DNA of 64,000 nt from Nocardioides limicola (GTDB lineage: Bacteria; Actinomycetota; Actinomycetes; Propionibacteriales; Nocardioidaceae): assembly GCF_016827675.1 (NCBI RefSeq), contig NZ_JAERJA010000012.1, positions 87,216-151,215 on the forward strand, read 5' to 3'. Shown here in pieces: positions 34,685 to 44,317 of this stretch (positions are counted from its first letter, which is position 1; every line of letters begins with the position of its first letter). Below the pieces are notes generated by a model. That model was not told the origin of the DNA. It did no database searches and was given only the letters and a program-made list of their open reading frames with translations. The position numbers were made by a program, and so were the translations under genes.

Positions 34685-35245
34685 ATGAGGCAGCATGGAC
34701 GCATGCTGATCAAAGGGGTGGCTGCGCTGGCACTGGTGGCGGTGCTCTCGGGATGCTCGACCTTCGGTGGTGGCAAGGAGGCTGCCGCGATCGCTGAACT
34801 GCAGGAGCGGCGGGACACCGTGCGAACGATGGCGTCGCGGGCGGTGGCGGCGCTGGAGGCCGAGTTCGGAGAGTTCGAGGGCCGGGTGAGTGGGGTCTAC
34901 ACGTTCTCCAACAACGACCTCCACGGTCGCCCCCGGGCGGCGAACTACTCGTTGCGCGGCAGGATCGAGGTGGATCCGAGCGACGAGAACCTGGAGCGTG
35001 CGATGCGGGCCCTCGCGGCAGCCGGGTTCGAGCAGGTGAGTCGGTTCGAGGCCTCCGAGGAGACCGCAGGTGACGGCGTCACCGGCAGGGAAGGTGACGC
35101 GGGGGTCACGCTGCTGCGGCACCAGGGGGCCCTGGTGGTCAGCGGTGGGGCCGGGAGCGGACGCTTCGTGATCGGACGCGAGGCGGCCCGCGAGTTGTCC
35201 CTGGGCGGCCCCGACGTCATCTGGGAGGCGCCGCCGCGCGATTGA
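34685..35245 (+). CDS. Lipoprotein, last gene of the hydrolase cluster
   Basis: A 186-aa exported lipoprotein: short basic N-region, hydrophobic core (LIKGVAALALVAV) and lipobox LSGC. The mature part has a helical start (AAIAELQERRDTVRTMASRA) and an alpha/beta domain. Start ATG 34685 has a strong GGGAGG site 8 bases upstream; the GTG at 34664, which overlaps the hydrolase stop, is less likely. As an envelope lipoprotein following a possible secreted lipase, it could be an immunity protein, as in the TslA/TilA pair of staphylococci (inference). Confidence 0.75.
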   Translation: MRQHGRMLIKGVAALALVAVLSGCSTFGGGKEAAAIAELQERRDTVRTMASRAVAALEAEFGEFEGRVSGVYTFSNNDLHGRPRAANYSLRGRIEVDPSDENLERAMRALAAAGFEQVSRFEASEETAGDGVTGREGDAGVTLLRHQGALVVSGGAGSGRFVIGREAARELSLGGPDVIWEAPPRD

Positions 35246-35290
35246 CGCGCGGAGGGGCGTGTCCTCCCCGATCTGGGTGTCTCGCGCTCC

Positions 35291-35296
35291 TAGGCT
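35291..35296 (+). promoter_or_regulatory. Candidate -10 box of the mre operon
   Basis: TAGGCT lies 70 bp before the mreB start in an otherwise gene-free 121-bp interval. Confidence 0.35.
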
Positions 35297-35366
35297 TTTC
35301 GGCGAAGGGTCGGCGGCTGCGTCGTACCCACACCTTCCCCACCACGTCCGCAGCGAGGGCATCACG

Positions 35367-36395
<1,029 letters not shown>

Positions 36396-37304
36396 ATGCG
36401 CGAGCGGCGCTGGGGCGGCCGGAGTCACGACGACCGACGACCCACCTCGGCCCTGATCGCGCTGCTGCTGGTGGCGATCACCGTGATCACCGTCGATGCG
36501 CAGGCCGGCGATCGGTCTCCGGTCGACCCGGCACGCCGGGCTGTCGGCGAGGTTCTCGGTCCCGCCCAGCAGGGCGCTGCCACGGTGGTGCGGCCGTTCA
36601 CGTCCGTGCCGGCCTGGTTCCGACGAAAGTCCGCGTTGCAGGAGCAGGTCGCCACCCTCGAGGCGGAGAACGCCCGGTTGCGTCAGCAGGCGCTCACCAC
36701 CGACCTGGATCGCAACCGCCTCGCCGAGTACGACGGTCTCACTCGCGCCGCTGCCGAGACCGGGTACGCGATGGTCCCTGCCCGGGTGATCGCCTTCGGC
36801 CCGATGCAGTCGTTCACCCGCACCGTCACCATCGATGCCGGCAGCGACGCAGGCGTCCTCCCGGACATGACCGTGGTGAACAACGACGGCCTGGTCGGCC
36901 GAGTGCTGCGCAGCACCCGCAGCACCGCCACTGTGTTGCTGATCCTGGACGCACACTCGGTGGTCGGCGCCCGGATCGGATCCAGCATGGAGATCGGCTT
37001 CCTGACCGGGCGAGGCGTGGTCAGCAAGGAGGGCCGTCTCGACCTCGAACTCGTCGACGAGACCACGGTGCCCGCCTTCGGTGAGGTGGTGCTGACCTGG
37101 GGCAGCCGCGGCGGCGCGCCGTACGTGCCCGGCATCCCGATCGGCAAGGTGGAGGCCATCGTCTCCAACCCGCGGGAGACGACTCAGCGGGCGATCATCA
37201 CCCCGTTCGTGGACTTCGCGGCCCTGGATCTGGTCGGCGTGGTCGTCCCGTCCGGGAGTGCCAGCGACAGGACCCTGATCGAAGCGGACGGGAGCATCGG
37301 ATGA
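36396..37304 (+). CDS. mreC: Rod shape-determining protein MreC
   Basis: A 302-aa bitopic membrane protein. Short cytoplasmic basic tail, one transmembrane segment (about residues 19-35), a coiled coil (LQEQVATLEAENARLRQQ, about 80-97), and the beta-barrel MreC domain (VTIDAGSDAGVLPDMTVVNN, PGIPIGKVEAI). Activates PBP2 in the elongasome. Begins on the base after the mreB stop, so it is coupled. Confidence 0.94.
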   Translation: MRERRWGGRSHDDRRPTSALIALLLVAITVITVDAQAGDRSPVDPARRAVGEVLGPAQQGAATVVRPFTSVPAWFRRKSALQEQVATLEAENARLRQQALTTDLDRNRLAEYDGLTRAAAETGYAMVPARVIAFGPMQSFTRTVTIDAGSDAGVLPDMTVVNNDGLVGRVLRSTRSTATVLLILDAHSVVGARIGSSMEIGFLTGRGVVSKEGRLDLELVDETTVPAFGEVVLTWGSRGGAPYVPGIPIGKVEAIVSNPRETTQRAIITPFVDFAALDLVGVVVPSGSASDRTLIEADGSIG

Positions 37305-37819
37305 AGACGCTCCGGGCCGTGGTCGCGGTGGCCATGCTGGTGCTCGCGCTGACCCTGCAGGTCTCGGTGATGCCGCACCTGTCCATCGCGGGCGTGGTGC
37401 CCAATCTGTGCCTGCTGGTGGTGGTCGGTGCGGCGCTGACCCGCGGGCCCGGGTTCGGGATGATGCTGGGGCTCGTGGCCGGGCTGATGATCGATCTGGC
37501 GCCCCCGGCCGACCATGTGGCGGGTCGCTGGGCGCTGGCCCTGGTGGTGGTCGGCTACCTCGCCGGCCGGATGCGCCCGGAGACCAGGCTGGGCGCCTGG
37601 GCCGTGGTGGTGGCGGTGGCTGGGTGCTCGTTCGTGGGCACGTCGGTGTTCGCGCTGTCCGGAGTGGTGCTGCGGGATCCGGCGATCGGTGTGGTCGACA
37701 TGCTCACCGTGATCGCGGTGTCGGTCGGGTACGACGTGCTGCTCACCCCACTGGTGCTGCCGGTGGTGCTGGCCGTGCTGACCCGACTGGAGCCCGAACG
37801 CGAGCGGGTGGCGGCATGA
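37301..37819 (+). CDS. mreD: Rod shape-determining protein MreD
   Basis: A 172-aa polytopic protein with about five hydrophobic segments. HLSIAGVVPNLCLLVVV is the typical MreD opening. Overlaps mreC and mrdA by 4 bp each. Partner of MreC in the elongasome. Confidence 0.9.
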   Translation: MKTLRAVVAVAMLVLALTLQVSVMPHLSIAGVVPNLCLLVVVGAALTRGPGFGMMLGLVAGLMIDLAPPADHVAGRWALALVVVGYLAGRMRPETRLGAWAVVVAVAGCSFVGTSVFALSGVVLRDPAIGVVDMLTVIAVSVGYDVLLTPLVLPVVLAVLTRLEPERERVAA

Positions 37820-39927
37820 TCCGGCGGCGCAGCCGGCTGCGGCTGGTCGTCGTCCAGGCGCTCGTCCTCGCCCTCTTCGGCACCTTGCTGGTGCGGTTGT
37901 GGGACGTGCAGGTCAACACCGGCGAGCAGTACGCCGCCCTGGCCGCGTCCCAGTCGGTGCGGGAGATCGTCGTACAGCCGGAGCGCGGCCTGATCGTGGA
38001 TGCGATGGGTCGGCCGCTGGTGGCCAATCGCACCGCCTGGGTGGTGTCGATCGACCGGAACGTGCTGCGCCGGATGCACGAGGTCGACCGCGTCGAACTC
38101 ATCCGCCGGGCCGCGCGCACCGTCGGACTCCGCCCTGCCCGGGTGCAGGCGAAGCTTCTCGACTGTGGGCATCCGGACGCGGTGCGCGGCCAGTGCTGGA
38201 ACGGGTCGCCTCACCAGCCGGTGCCGATCGCCACCGACGTGGACCGGGCGGTGGCGCTGCAGATCCTCGAGGAGAGCGAGGACTTCCCGGCAGTGATCGC
38301 GGAGCGGACCAGCGTCCGCGACTACCCGTCGCCGTACGACATCAACGCGGCCCACCTGCTGGGCTATCTGAGCCCGATCACCGAGTCCGAGCTCGACCAG
38401 GCACGCGAGGACGTGGACCGGTCGGTCAACGGGGCCTCGGTGGTCGGCCGAGCCGGCATCGAGCGGGCCTACGACGCGCACCTGCGCGGGATGCCCGGCT
38501 ACCAGCGGGTCGCGGTGGACGCGATGGGGCGGGTGTTGGGTGACGACAGCCTGATCGAGGCGGAGCCGGGGATGACCCTGGTGACGTCCCTGGACGCCAA
38601 GGTGCAGTCGGTGGTGGAGCGGGAGTTGCGCGAGACCATCGAGGCCGCCCGCCAGACTCGGGACCGGGTCTCCGGACGCAACTTCGTCGCCGACGCCGGC
38701 GCGGTGGTGGTGATGGAGGTGAAGACCGGGCGGATCGTGGCGATGGCCAGCGAGCCGACGTACGACCCCGGTGTCTGGGTGGGCGGGATCAGCGCGGCCG
38801 AGCTCGACCGGCTCTACTCCGCCGACGCGGGCACTCCGCTGCTGTCGCGGGCGACCCAGGGGCAGATGGCGCCCGGTTCGACCTGGAAGCCGTTCATGAC
38901 CGCGGGCGCCCTCACCAACGGCTATCCGCAGGACGCCCGGCTGGCCTGCTCGTCGTCGTTCCGGGTGGGCAACCGAAGTTTCCGCAACTACGAGTCAGGG
39001 GCGTACGGGACGATCGGCTTCGCGCGCGCCCTGGAGGTCTCCTGCAACACCTTCTTCTATCGGCTCGGCTACGACTACTGGCGTCGGCTCGGCTCCGATG
39101 TCGCCGATCAGGGTGCTCGGGACCCGCTGGTCGAGGTGGCTCAGGACTTCGGCTTCGGCAGCCTGACCGGGATCGACATCCACGGGGAGGCCTCCGGGCG
39201 CATCGCGGACCGGACCTGGAAGCGGGCCTACTACGAGCAGATGAAGGACCACTACTGCGAGGTCGCCGGGAAGGGGCGGGCTCAGGCGGGCAGTGACTTC
39301 CAGTACCGGTTCGCCGTCGAGTTCTGTGCCGAGGGGTACGCCTACCGTGCCGGTGACGCGGTGAACTTCTCGATCGGCCAGGGCGACACGATGGTGACGC
39401 CGCTGCAGTTGGCGGTCGGGTACGCCGCGATCGCCAACGGGGGCACCCTGTGGGAGCCGCGGGTCGGCAAGGCCGTGGTCGATCACGACGGCAACGTGGT
39501 GAAGCGGATCAAGCCGCAGGCCAAGGGCACCGTCGGCATTCCGAAGCGGCATCTGCGCTTCATCGACGAGTCCCTCAAGGGGGTCAGCACTCGCGGCACC
39601 ATGTCGTGGCGGCTGGGCGGCTTCCCGCTCGACCAGGTGCCGCTGCGGGCCAAGACCGGGTCGGCCGAGGTGAACGGCAAGCAGTCGACGTCGTGGCTGG
39701 CGACCTACACCGACGACTACGTGGTGGTGATGACGGTCTCCCAGGGCGGCACCGGCTCCGGCACGTCCGGTCCGGCGGTACGTCGGATCTGGGAGGCGCT
39801 CTACGGCGTGGAGGGGGACCAGGCTGACCGCAGCCGGGCCGCCATCCCAGGCGTCGTGGCACCGGCGCGGTTGCCGACCTTCGGGGAGGACGGCTCCATC
39901 ATGCCGCCGACCAGGAGGGGCCGATGA
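37816..39927 (+). CDS. mrdA: Penicillin-binding protein 2 (elongation transpeptidase)
   Basis: A 703-aa class B PBP. N-terminal transmembrane anchor (about residues 8-28), pedestal domain (QPERGLIVDAMGRPLVANRT), and transpeptidase domain with Ser355 in GSTWK, Ser409 in SCN and Lys613 in KTGSAE. Cross-links lateral peptidoglycan with the RodA polymerase. The frame is open upstream only as a shadow of mreD; the start is ATG 37816, overlapping the mreD stop. An insertion of about 40 residues containing two Cys (DCGHPDAVRGQC) is seen near residue 116, possibly a disulfide outside the membrane. Confidence 0.94.
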   Translation: MIRRRSRLRLVVVQALVLALFGTLLVRLWDVQVNTGEQYAALAASQSVREIVVQPERGLIVDAMGRPLVANRTAWVVSIDRNVLRRMHEVDRVELIRRAARTVGLRPARVQAKLLDCGHPDAVRGQCWNGSPHQPVPIATDVDRAVALQILEESEDFPAVIAERTSVRDYPSPYDINAAHLLGYLSPITESELDQAREDVDRSVNGASVVGRAGIERAYDAHLRGMPGYQRVAVDAMGRVLGDDSLIEAEPGMTLVTSLDAKVQSVVERELRETIEAARQTRDRVSGRNFVADAGAVVVMEVKTGRIVAMASEPTYDPGVWVGGISAAELDRLYSADAGTPLLSRATQGQMAPGSTWKPFMTAGALTNGYPQDARLACSSSFRVGNRSFRNYESGAYGTIGFARALEVSCNTFFYRLGYDYWRRLGSDVADQGARDPLVEVAQDFGFGSLTGIDIHGEASGRIADRTWKRAYYEQMKDHYCEVAGKGRAQAGSDFQYRFAVEFCAEGYAYRAGDAVNFSIGQGDTMVTPLQLAVGYAAIANGGTLWEPRVGKAVVDHDGNVVKRIKPQAKGTVGIPKRHLRFIDESLKGVSTRGTMSWRLGGFPLDQVPLRAKTGSAEVNGKQSTSWLATYTDDYVVVMTVSQGGTGSGTSGPAVRRIWEALYGVEGDQADRSRAAIPGVVAPARLPTFGEDGSIMPPTRRGR

Positions 39928-41099
39928 GCGCGACTCTGGCCCGGCCGTCGGGGTCGGGGGTGGCGAAGCGGCTCGGGCGTGTGGACTGGCTGCTGCTCGG
40001 CGCGGTACTGGCGTTGCTGGTGCTGGGCACGCTCCTGGTGTGGTCGGCGACCTCGGCCCGGTTGATCCGGCTCGGCGGCGACCCGACGTTCTTCCTGTCC
40101 AAGCAGTTGGTCAATGTGACCATCGGGCTGGTGTTGATGGTGGTGGTGACCGCCGTGGACCACCGGTGGTTGCGGTTGCTGACCCCGCTGGTCTATGTCG
40201 CCTCGCTGGTGGGGCTGGGCCTGGTGTTGGCGATGGGGAGCACCATCAACGGCTCCCGGTCCTGGATCGTGGTGGGCGGGATGTCGATCCAGCCGGCCGA
40301 GTTCGCCAAGGTCGCGGTGATCGTGACGATGGCACTGTGGGTGGCCGAACGGGCCGAGGGGGCTTGGCGACAGCAGCTCGGCTGGTCGGACCTGATCGGC
40401 CTGCTGTCGATCGCGGCGGTGCCCTGTGCGCTGATTCTGCTGCAACCCGACCTGGGCACGATGTTGGTGCTGCTGCTCAGCACCTTCGGGGTGATCGCCA
40501 TCGCCGGGGCGTCACGGGGCTGGCTGCTGGCGTTGCCGGTGGCGGGCCTGGCCGCGGTCTTCGTGGCCGTCCAGCAGGGGATGCTGAAGGCCTACCAGCT
40601 GGACCGGTTCCTGGCCTTCATCGACCCCACCCTGGATCCGCGTGGGGCCGGCTACAACGTCGCCCAGGCCCGGATCGCGATCGGCAACGGCCAGTTGACC
40701 GGTCAGGGTCTCTTCGCCGGCTCCCAGACCAGGTCGGGGTTCGTGCCCGAGCAGCACACCGACTTCATCTTCACCGTCGCGGGCGAGGAGCTCGGCTTCA
40801 TCGGCGGAGCCCTGCTGATTCTGCTGCTTGCAGTGGTGGTGTGGCGGGCACTCTCGATCGCCGTCCACGCCCAGGACCTGTTCGGTCGGGTGGCCGCTGC
40901 CGGGATCGCCTGCTGGTTCGGGATCCAGGGCTTCTGGAACATCGGCATGTGCCTCAACATCATGCCGGTGACCGGCGTACCGCTGCCGTTCGTCTCCTAC
41001 GGGGGCTCGTCGCTCTTCGCGGTGATGATCGCGGTGGGGCTGTTGCAGAACATCCACCTGCGCGCCGTACCCGGTTGGGCCACCAGCGTTCGCCGCTGA
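39924..41099 (+). CDS. rodA: Peptidoglycan glycosyltransferase RodA
   Basis: A 391-aa SEDS-family membrane protein with about ten segments. Conserved NGSRSWI, QPAEFAKV, DLGTMLVLL and the C-terminal GVPLPFVSYGGSSL are all present. Polymerises lipid II glycan strands, paired with PBP2. The 4-bp overlap with mrdA fits a coupled pair. Confidence 0.95.
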   Translation: MSATLARPSGSGVAKRLGRVDWLLLGAVLALLVLGTLLVWSATSARLIRLGGDPTFFLSKQLVNVTIGLVLMVVVTAVDHRWLRLLTPLVYVASLVGLGLVLAMGSTINGSRSWIVVGGMSIQPAEFAKVAVIVTMALWVAERAEGAWRQQLGWSDLIGLLSIAAVPCALILLQPDLGTMLVLLLSTFGVIAIAGASRGWLLALPVAGLAAVFVAVQQGMLKAYQLDRFLAFIDPTLDPRGAGYNVAQARIAIGNGQLTGQGLFAGSQTRSGFVPEQHTDFIFTVAGEELGFIGGALLILLLAVVVWRALSIAVHAQDLFGRVAAAGIACWFGIQGFWNIGMCLNIMPVTGVPLPFVSYGGSSLFAVMIAVGLLQNIHLRAVPGWATSVRR

Positions 41100-41104
41100 A
41101 GCGG

Positions 41105-41905
41105 TCAACGGTTCGCGGCGGAGATGTTGCTCGGGCCGAGGTCCGCGATCCGGCTGTGGTCCGGGCCGTACGGTTTGCTGGCCAGGCACACGATCCGGTC
41201 GGTCGTGGACGGCGAGGGGAGCGAGGGGCGGTAGTACACCAGTGGGTCGTCCCACTCGGAATGATCCCGACCGAAGTACCCGGCGAACTCGGCCCGACAG
41301 GTGTCGTAGGCGCGGGTGTCCAAGGCCTCCTGGGTGTCGATCAGGGCCGTGTTGAGCCAGAAGGCGTGGAACATCTCGGCGAGATGCGGCTCACTGCACG
41401 GCACCCGGATCACCATCTCGGCGAACTTGCTCCCGGGAGGAGCCACGTACGGCCCGAGGGCGCAGTCCCCGACGCGTAGCCGTAGGTACGAGGTCAGTTC
41501 AGCCCCCTCGAACTCATCCCATTCGCTGAGGCCCGGCCAGTGCGGGATGTCCTGGCCCTGGTCACTGTGCGGCGCGGGTTCCTCCATGAACGGGTCGAAC
41601 GGGTCGAACGGGTCGAACGGGTCGTGATCGTGCATCAGGAACGCAGGCTTGGTCAGGTAGACCACCAGCAACAGTGCCCAGACCACGAGCCAGCCGAGAT
41701 TGACCAGCAGGGCGGCGACAGCGAGGCCGCGTCCGGGGAGCCTGCGCCGGAGCACGATGCCACTCAGAACGGCCGAGATGACCAGCATCGGCGGGCTGCA
41801 GCCGACGAAGGACAGGGCCAGGGCAGTGATCGACGAGCCGGATGCGGGCGGGGCGATCTCACCACGAGTGGGCGTGGCGGCTTCCGAGTGCGGCACGCCG
41901 GTCAT
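41105..41905 (-). CDS. DUF4190/septum-formation-like membrane protein
   Basis: A 266-aa protein. Residues about 22-85 form two hydrophobic segments with the DUF4190 pattern (SITALALSFVGCSPPMLVIS, LPGRGLAVAALLVN). Four D-P-F triplets from a 9-bp DNA repeat follow, then an extracellular domain (SYLRLRVGDCALGP, VIRVPCSEPHLAEMFHAFWL) resembling the septum-formation domain with paired Cys. Convergent with rodA, five bases apart. Probably an envelope protein; function unknown. Confidence 0.75.
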   Translation of the reverse strand: MTGVPHSEAATPTRGEIAPPASGSSITALALSFVGCSPPMLVISAVLSGIVLRRRLPGRGLAVAALLVNLGWLVVWALLLVVYLTKPAFLMHDHDPFDPFDPFDPFMEEPAPHSDQGQDIPHWPGLSEWDEFEGAELTSYLRLRVGDCALGPYVAPPGSKFAEMVIRVPCSEPHLAEMFHAFWLNTALIDTQEALDTRAYDTCRAEFAGYFGRDHSEWDDPLVYYRPSLPSPSTTDRIVCLASKPYGPDHSRIADLGPSNISAANR

Positions 41906-41981
41906 GCTGTCATGGCCCGTGCGTCAGCCGCACCGGTGGTCGACGCCGATCCACGATCGCGCGAACCGCGGCCCGACGCCG

Positions 41982-41987
41982 TACCCT
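41982..41987 (+). promoter_or_regulatory. Candidate -10 box of the radical-SAM gene
   Basis: TACCCT about 38 bp before the GTG start at 42025; a GAGGTGAG ribosome site lies at 42013-42020. Confidence 0.4.
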
Positions 41988-42024
41988 AGGGAGTTGTCCT
42001 GCCCCGACCCGTGAGGTGAGTTGA

Positions 42025-43995
42025 GTGACGTCGGTCTTCCCCCGACTCGAGCCGAAGTTGCCCGGCGTGTCCAAGCCGATCCAGTACGTCGGCGGCGAAC
42101 TCAATGCCACCGTCAAGGACTGGGACTGCGCCCCCGAGGGTCCCACCGTCCGCTGGGCGTTGATGTACCCCGACGCCTACGAGGTGGGGCTGCCGAACCA
42201 GGGTGTGCAGATCCTCTACGAAGTGCTCAACGAGCGCGACTGGATCGTGGCCGAACGCACCTACGCCGTGTGGCCGGACATGGAGGCGGTGATGCGGACT
42301 GGTGACGAGCACGGCCCGATCCCACAGTTCACCGTCGACAGTCACCGCCCCGTCGGTGACTTCGACCTGTTCGGGGTCTCCTTCTCCACCGAACTGGGCT
42401 ACACCAACATGCTGAACGCGCTCGATCTGGCCGGGATCGCGATCCACTCCGCCGACCGCGGTCAGGACGCCCCGATCGTGCTCGCCGGCGGTCACGCCGC
42501 CTTCAACCCCGAGCCGATCGCCGATTTCATCGACGCCGCGGTGCTGGGCGACGGCGAGGAAGTGGTGCTGGCCATCTCCGAGGTGGTCCGCGAGTGGAAG
42601 GCCGAGGGCCGGCCAGCGGGGGAGATGCCGACTCCCCGCGACGAACTGCTGCGGCGGCTCGCGGTGAGCGGCGGCGTCTACGTGCCGCGCTTCTACGACG
42701 TGACCTACCGTCCCGACGGTGCCATCGCTGCGTACACCCCGACCGTTCCCGGAGTGCCCGCCCGGGTCCGCAAGCACACGCTGATGGACCTCGACGCGTG
42801 GCCGTACCCGGCCAAGCCGTTGGTGCCGCTGGCCGAGACGGTGCACGAGCGGTTCAGCGTGGAGATCTTCCGCGGCTGCACGCGGGGCTGCCGGTTCTGC
42901 CAGGCCGGGATGATCACCCGGCCGGTCCGGGAGCGTTCGCTGACCACGATCGGCGACATGGTCGAGAACGGGATCCGCAAGTCCGGCTTCTCCGAGGTCG
43001 GCCTGCTCTCACTCTCCTCGGCCGACCACACCGAGATCGGCGACCTGGCCACCGGGCTCGCCGACCGGTACGACGGCAAGTCGGTGTCGCTGTCGCTGCC
43101 CTCGACCCGGGTGGACGCCTTCAACATCACCTTGGCCAACGAGTTCTCCCGCAACGGACGGCGCTCCGGCCTCACGTTCGCCCCCGAGGGCGGCAGCGAG
43201 CGGATGCGCAAGGTGATCAACAAGATGGTCACCGAGGACGACCTGATCCGCACCGTGGCCGCCGCCTACTCGCACGGCTGGCGGCAGGTGAAGCTCTACT
43301 TCATGTGCGGTCTGCCCACCGAGACCGACGAGGACGTGCTCGCCATCGCCGACCTCGCCAAGCGGGTCATCGAGACCGGGCGTGAGGTGTCGGGTCGCAA
43401 TGACGTCCGGTGCACGGTGTCGATCGGCGGGTTCGTGCCCAAGCCGCACACGCCGTTCCAGTGGGCGGCCCAACTCGACCACGAGACGACCGACATCCGG
43501 CTCGCGAAGCTGCGTGAGGAGGTCCGGGCGGACAAGCGGTTCGGTCGGGCGATCGGCTTCCGGTACCACGACGGCAAGCCCGGCATCATCGAAGGTCTGC
43601 TGTCGCGCGGAGACCGCCGCGTCGGCCGGATCATCGAGGCGGTCTGGCGCGACGGCGGCCGGTTCGACGGCTGGAGCGAGCACTTCTCCTACGACCGATG
43701 GATCGCTTGCGCGGAGACTGCGCTGGCCGACGCCGGCGTGGACCTGGACTGGTACACCACCCGGGAGCGTGAGTACGACGAGGTGCTGCCCTGGGACCAC
43801 CTCGACTCCGGCCTCGACAAGGACTGGCTGTGGGCCGACTGGGAGGACGCACTGGCGGTCGCCGACGGCGAGGACATCGAGGTCGAGGACTGCCGCTGGA
43901 CCCCTTGCTATGACTGCGGGGTGTGCCCGGAGATGGGCACGGAGATCCAGATCGGTCCGACCGGCCAGAAGTTGCTCCCCCTGTCCGTCGTCTGA
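42025..43995 (+). CDS. B12-binding-domain radical SAM protein, TIGR03960 type
   Basis: A 656-aa radical SAM enzyme. N-terminal cobalamin-binding-like domain (ALMYPDAYEVGLPNQGVQ, VGDFDLFGVSFSTELGYTN), then the [4Fe-4S]/SAM motif C285-x3-C289-x2-C292 (RGCTRGCRFCQAG). The C-terminal part has further Cys (CYDCGVCPEMG). These proteins normally stand next to a TIGR03936-type partner and upstream of rne-rplU-rpmA; here the partner is 8.9 kb away. Likely role in RNA or ribosome modification, but the substrate is not established. Confidence 0.9.
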   Translation: MTSVFPRLEPKLPGVSKPIQYVGGELNATVKDWDCAPEGPTVRWALMYPDAYEVGLPNQGVQILYEVLNERDWIVAERTYAVWPDMEAVMRTGDEHGPIPQFTVDSHRPVGDFDLFGVSFSTELGYTNMLNALDLAGIAIHSADRGQDAPIVLAGGHAAFNPEPIADFIDAAVLGDGEEVVLAISEVVREWKAEGRPAGEMPTPRDELLRRLAVSGGVYVPRFYDVTYRPDGAIAAYTPTVPGVPARVRKHTLMDLDAWPYPAKPLVPLAETVHERFSVEIFRGCTRGCRFCQAGMITRPVRERSLTTIGDMVENGIRKSGFSEVGLLSLSSADHTEIGDLATGLADRYDGKSVSLSLPSTRVDAFNITLANEFSRNGRRSGLTFAPEGGSERMRKVINKMVTEDDLIRTVAAAYSHGWRQVKLYFMCGLPTETDEDVLAIADLAKRVIETGREVSGRNDVRCTVSIGGFVPKPHTPFQWAAQLDHETTDIRLAKLREEVRADKRFGRAIGFRYHDGKPGIIEGLLSRGDRRVGRIIEAVWRDGGRFDGWSEHFSYDRWIACAETALADAGVDLDWYTTREREYDEVLPWDHLDSGLDKDWLWADWEDALAVADGEDIEVEDCRWTPCYDCGVCPEMGTEIQIGPTGQKLLPLSVV

Positions 43996-44003
43996 CCTCT
44001 GAC

Positions 44004-44270
44004 CTCGGTGGTCGAGTGCCGCCCGGTTTCGGTGGTCGAGTGCCGCCCGGTTTCGGTGGTCGAGTGCTGCGCCTGTTCGGTGGTCGAGTGCCGCCGAGGA
44101 ACGAGGCGGTGTATCGAGACCACGCCCGACCGCCGACCCACGCCCCCGTTCGGTGGTCGAGTGCCGCCCCCGTTCGGTGGTCGAGTGCCGCCCCCGTTCG
44201 GTGGTCGAGTGCCGCCCGCGTTCGGTGGTCGAGTGCCGCCGAGGAACGAGGCGGTGTATCGAGACCACGC
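44004..44270. repeat. Palindromic repeat arrays with 24-bp period
   Basis: The 43996-44317 interval has no gene. Two arrays each contain four units spaced exactly 24 bp (starts about 44005, 44029, 44053, 44077 and 44149, 44173, 44197, 44221). Each unit carries TCGGTGGTCGAGTGCCGCC. The last unit of each array expands into the complete hairpin (ends GGCGGTGTATCGAGACCAC). The first array begins 9 bp after the radical-SAM stop. Confidence 0.9.
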
Positions 44271-44317
44271 CCCCCAGTCGCCCGGAAATGTCGGAGGCTG
44301 CTGGTTGGCTTGTTCTC

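Noticed and set aside
37408..37815. N-terminal extension of PBP2 (839-aa version)
   Set aside because: The extra 136 codons are a frame shadow of mreD; the family N-terminus and the 4-bp overlap place the start at 37816.
44004..44270. CRISPR array
   Set aside because: The 24-bp period has no unique spacers, the units are self-complementary, there are no cas genes, and the same sequence occurs elsewhere in both orientations.
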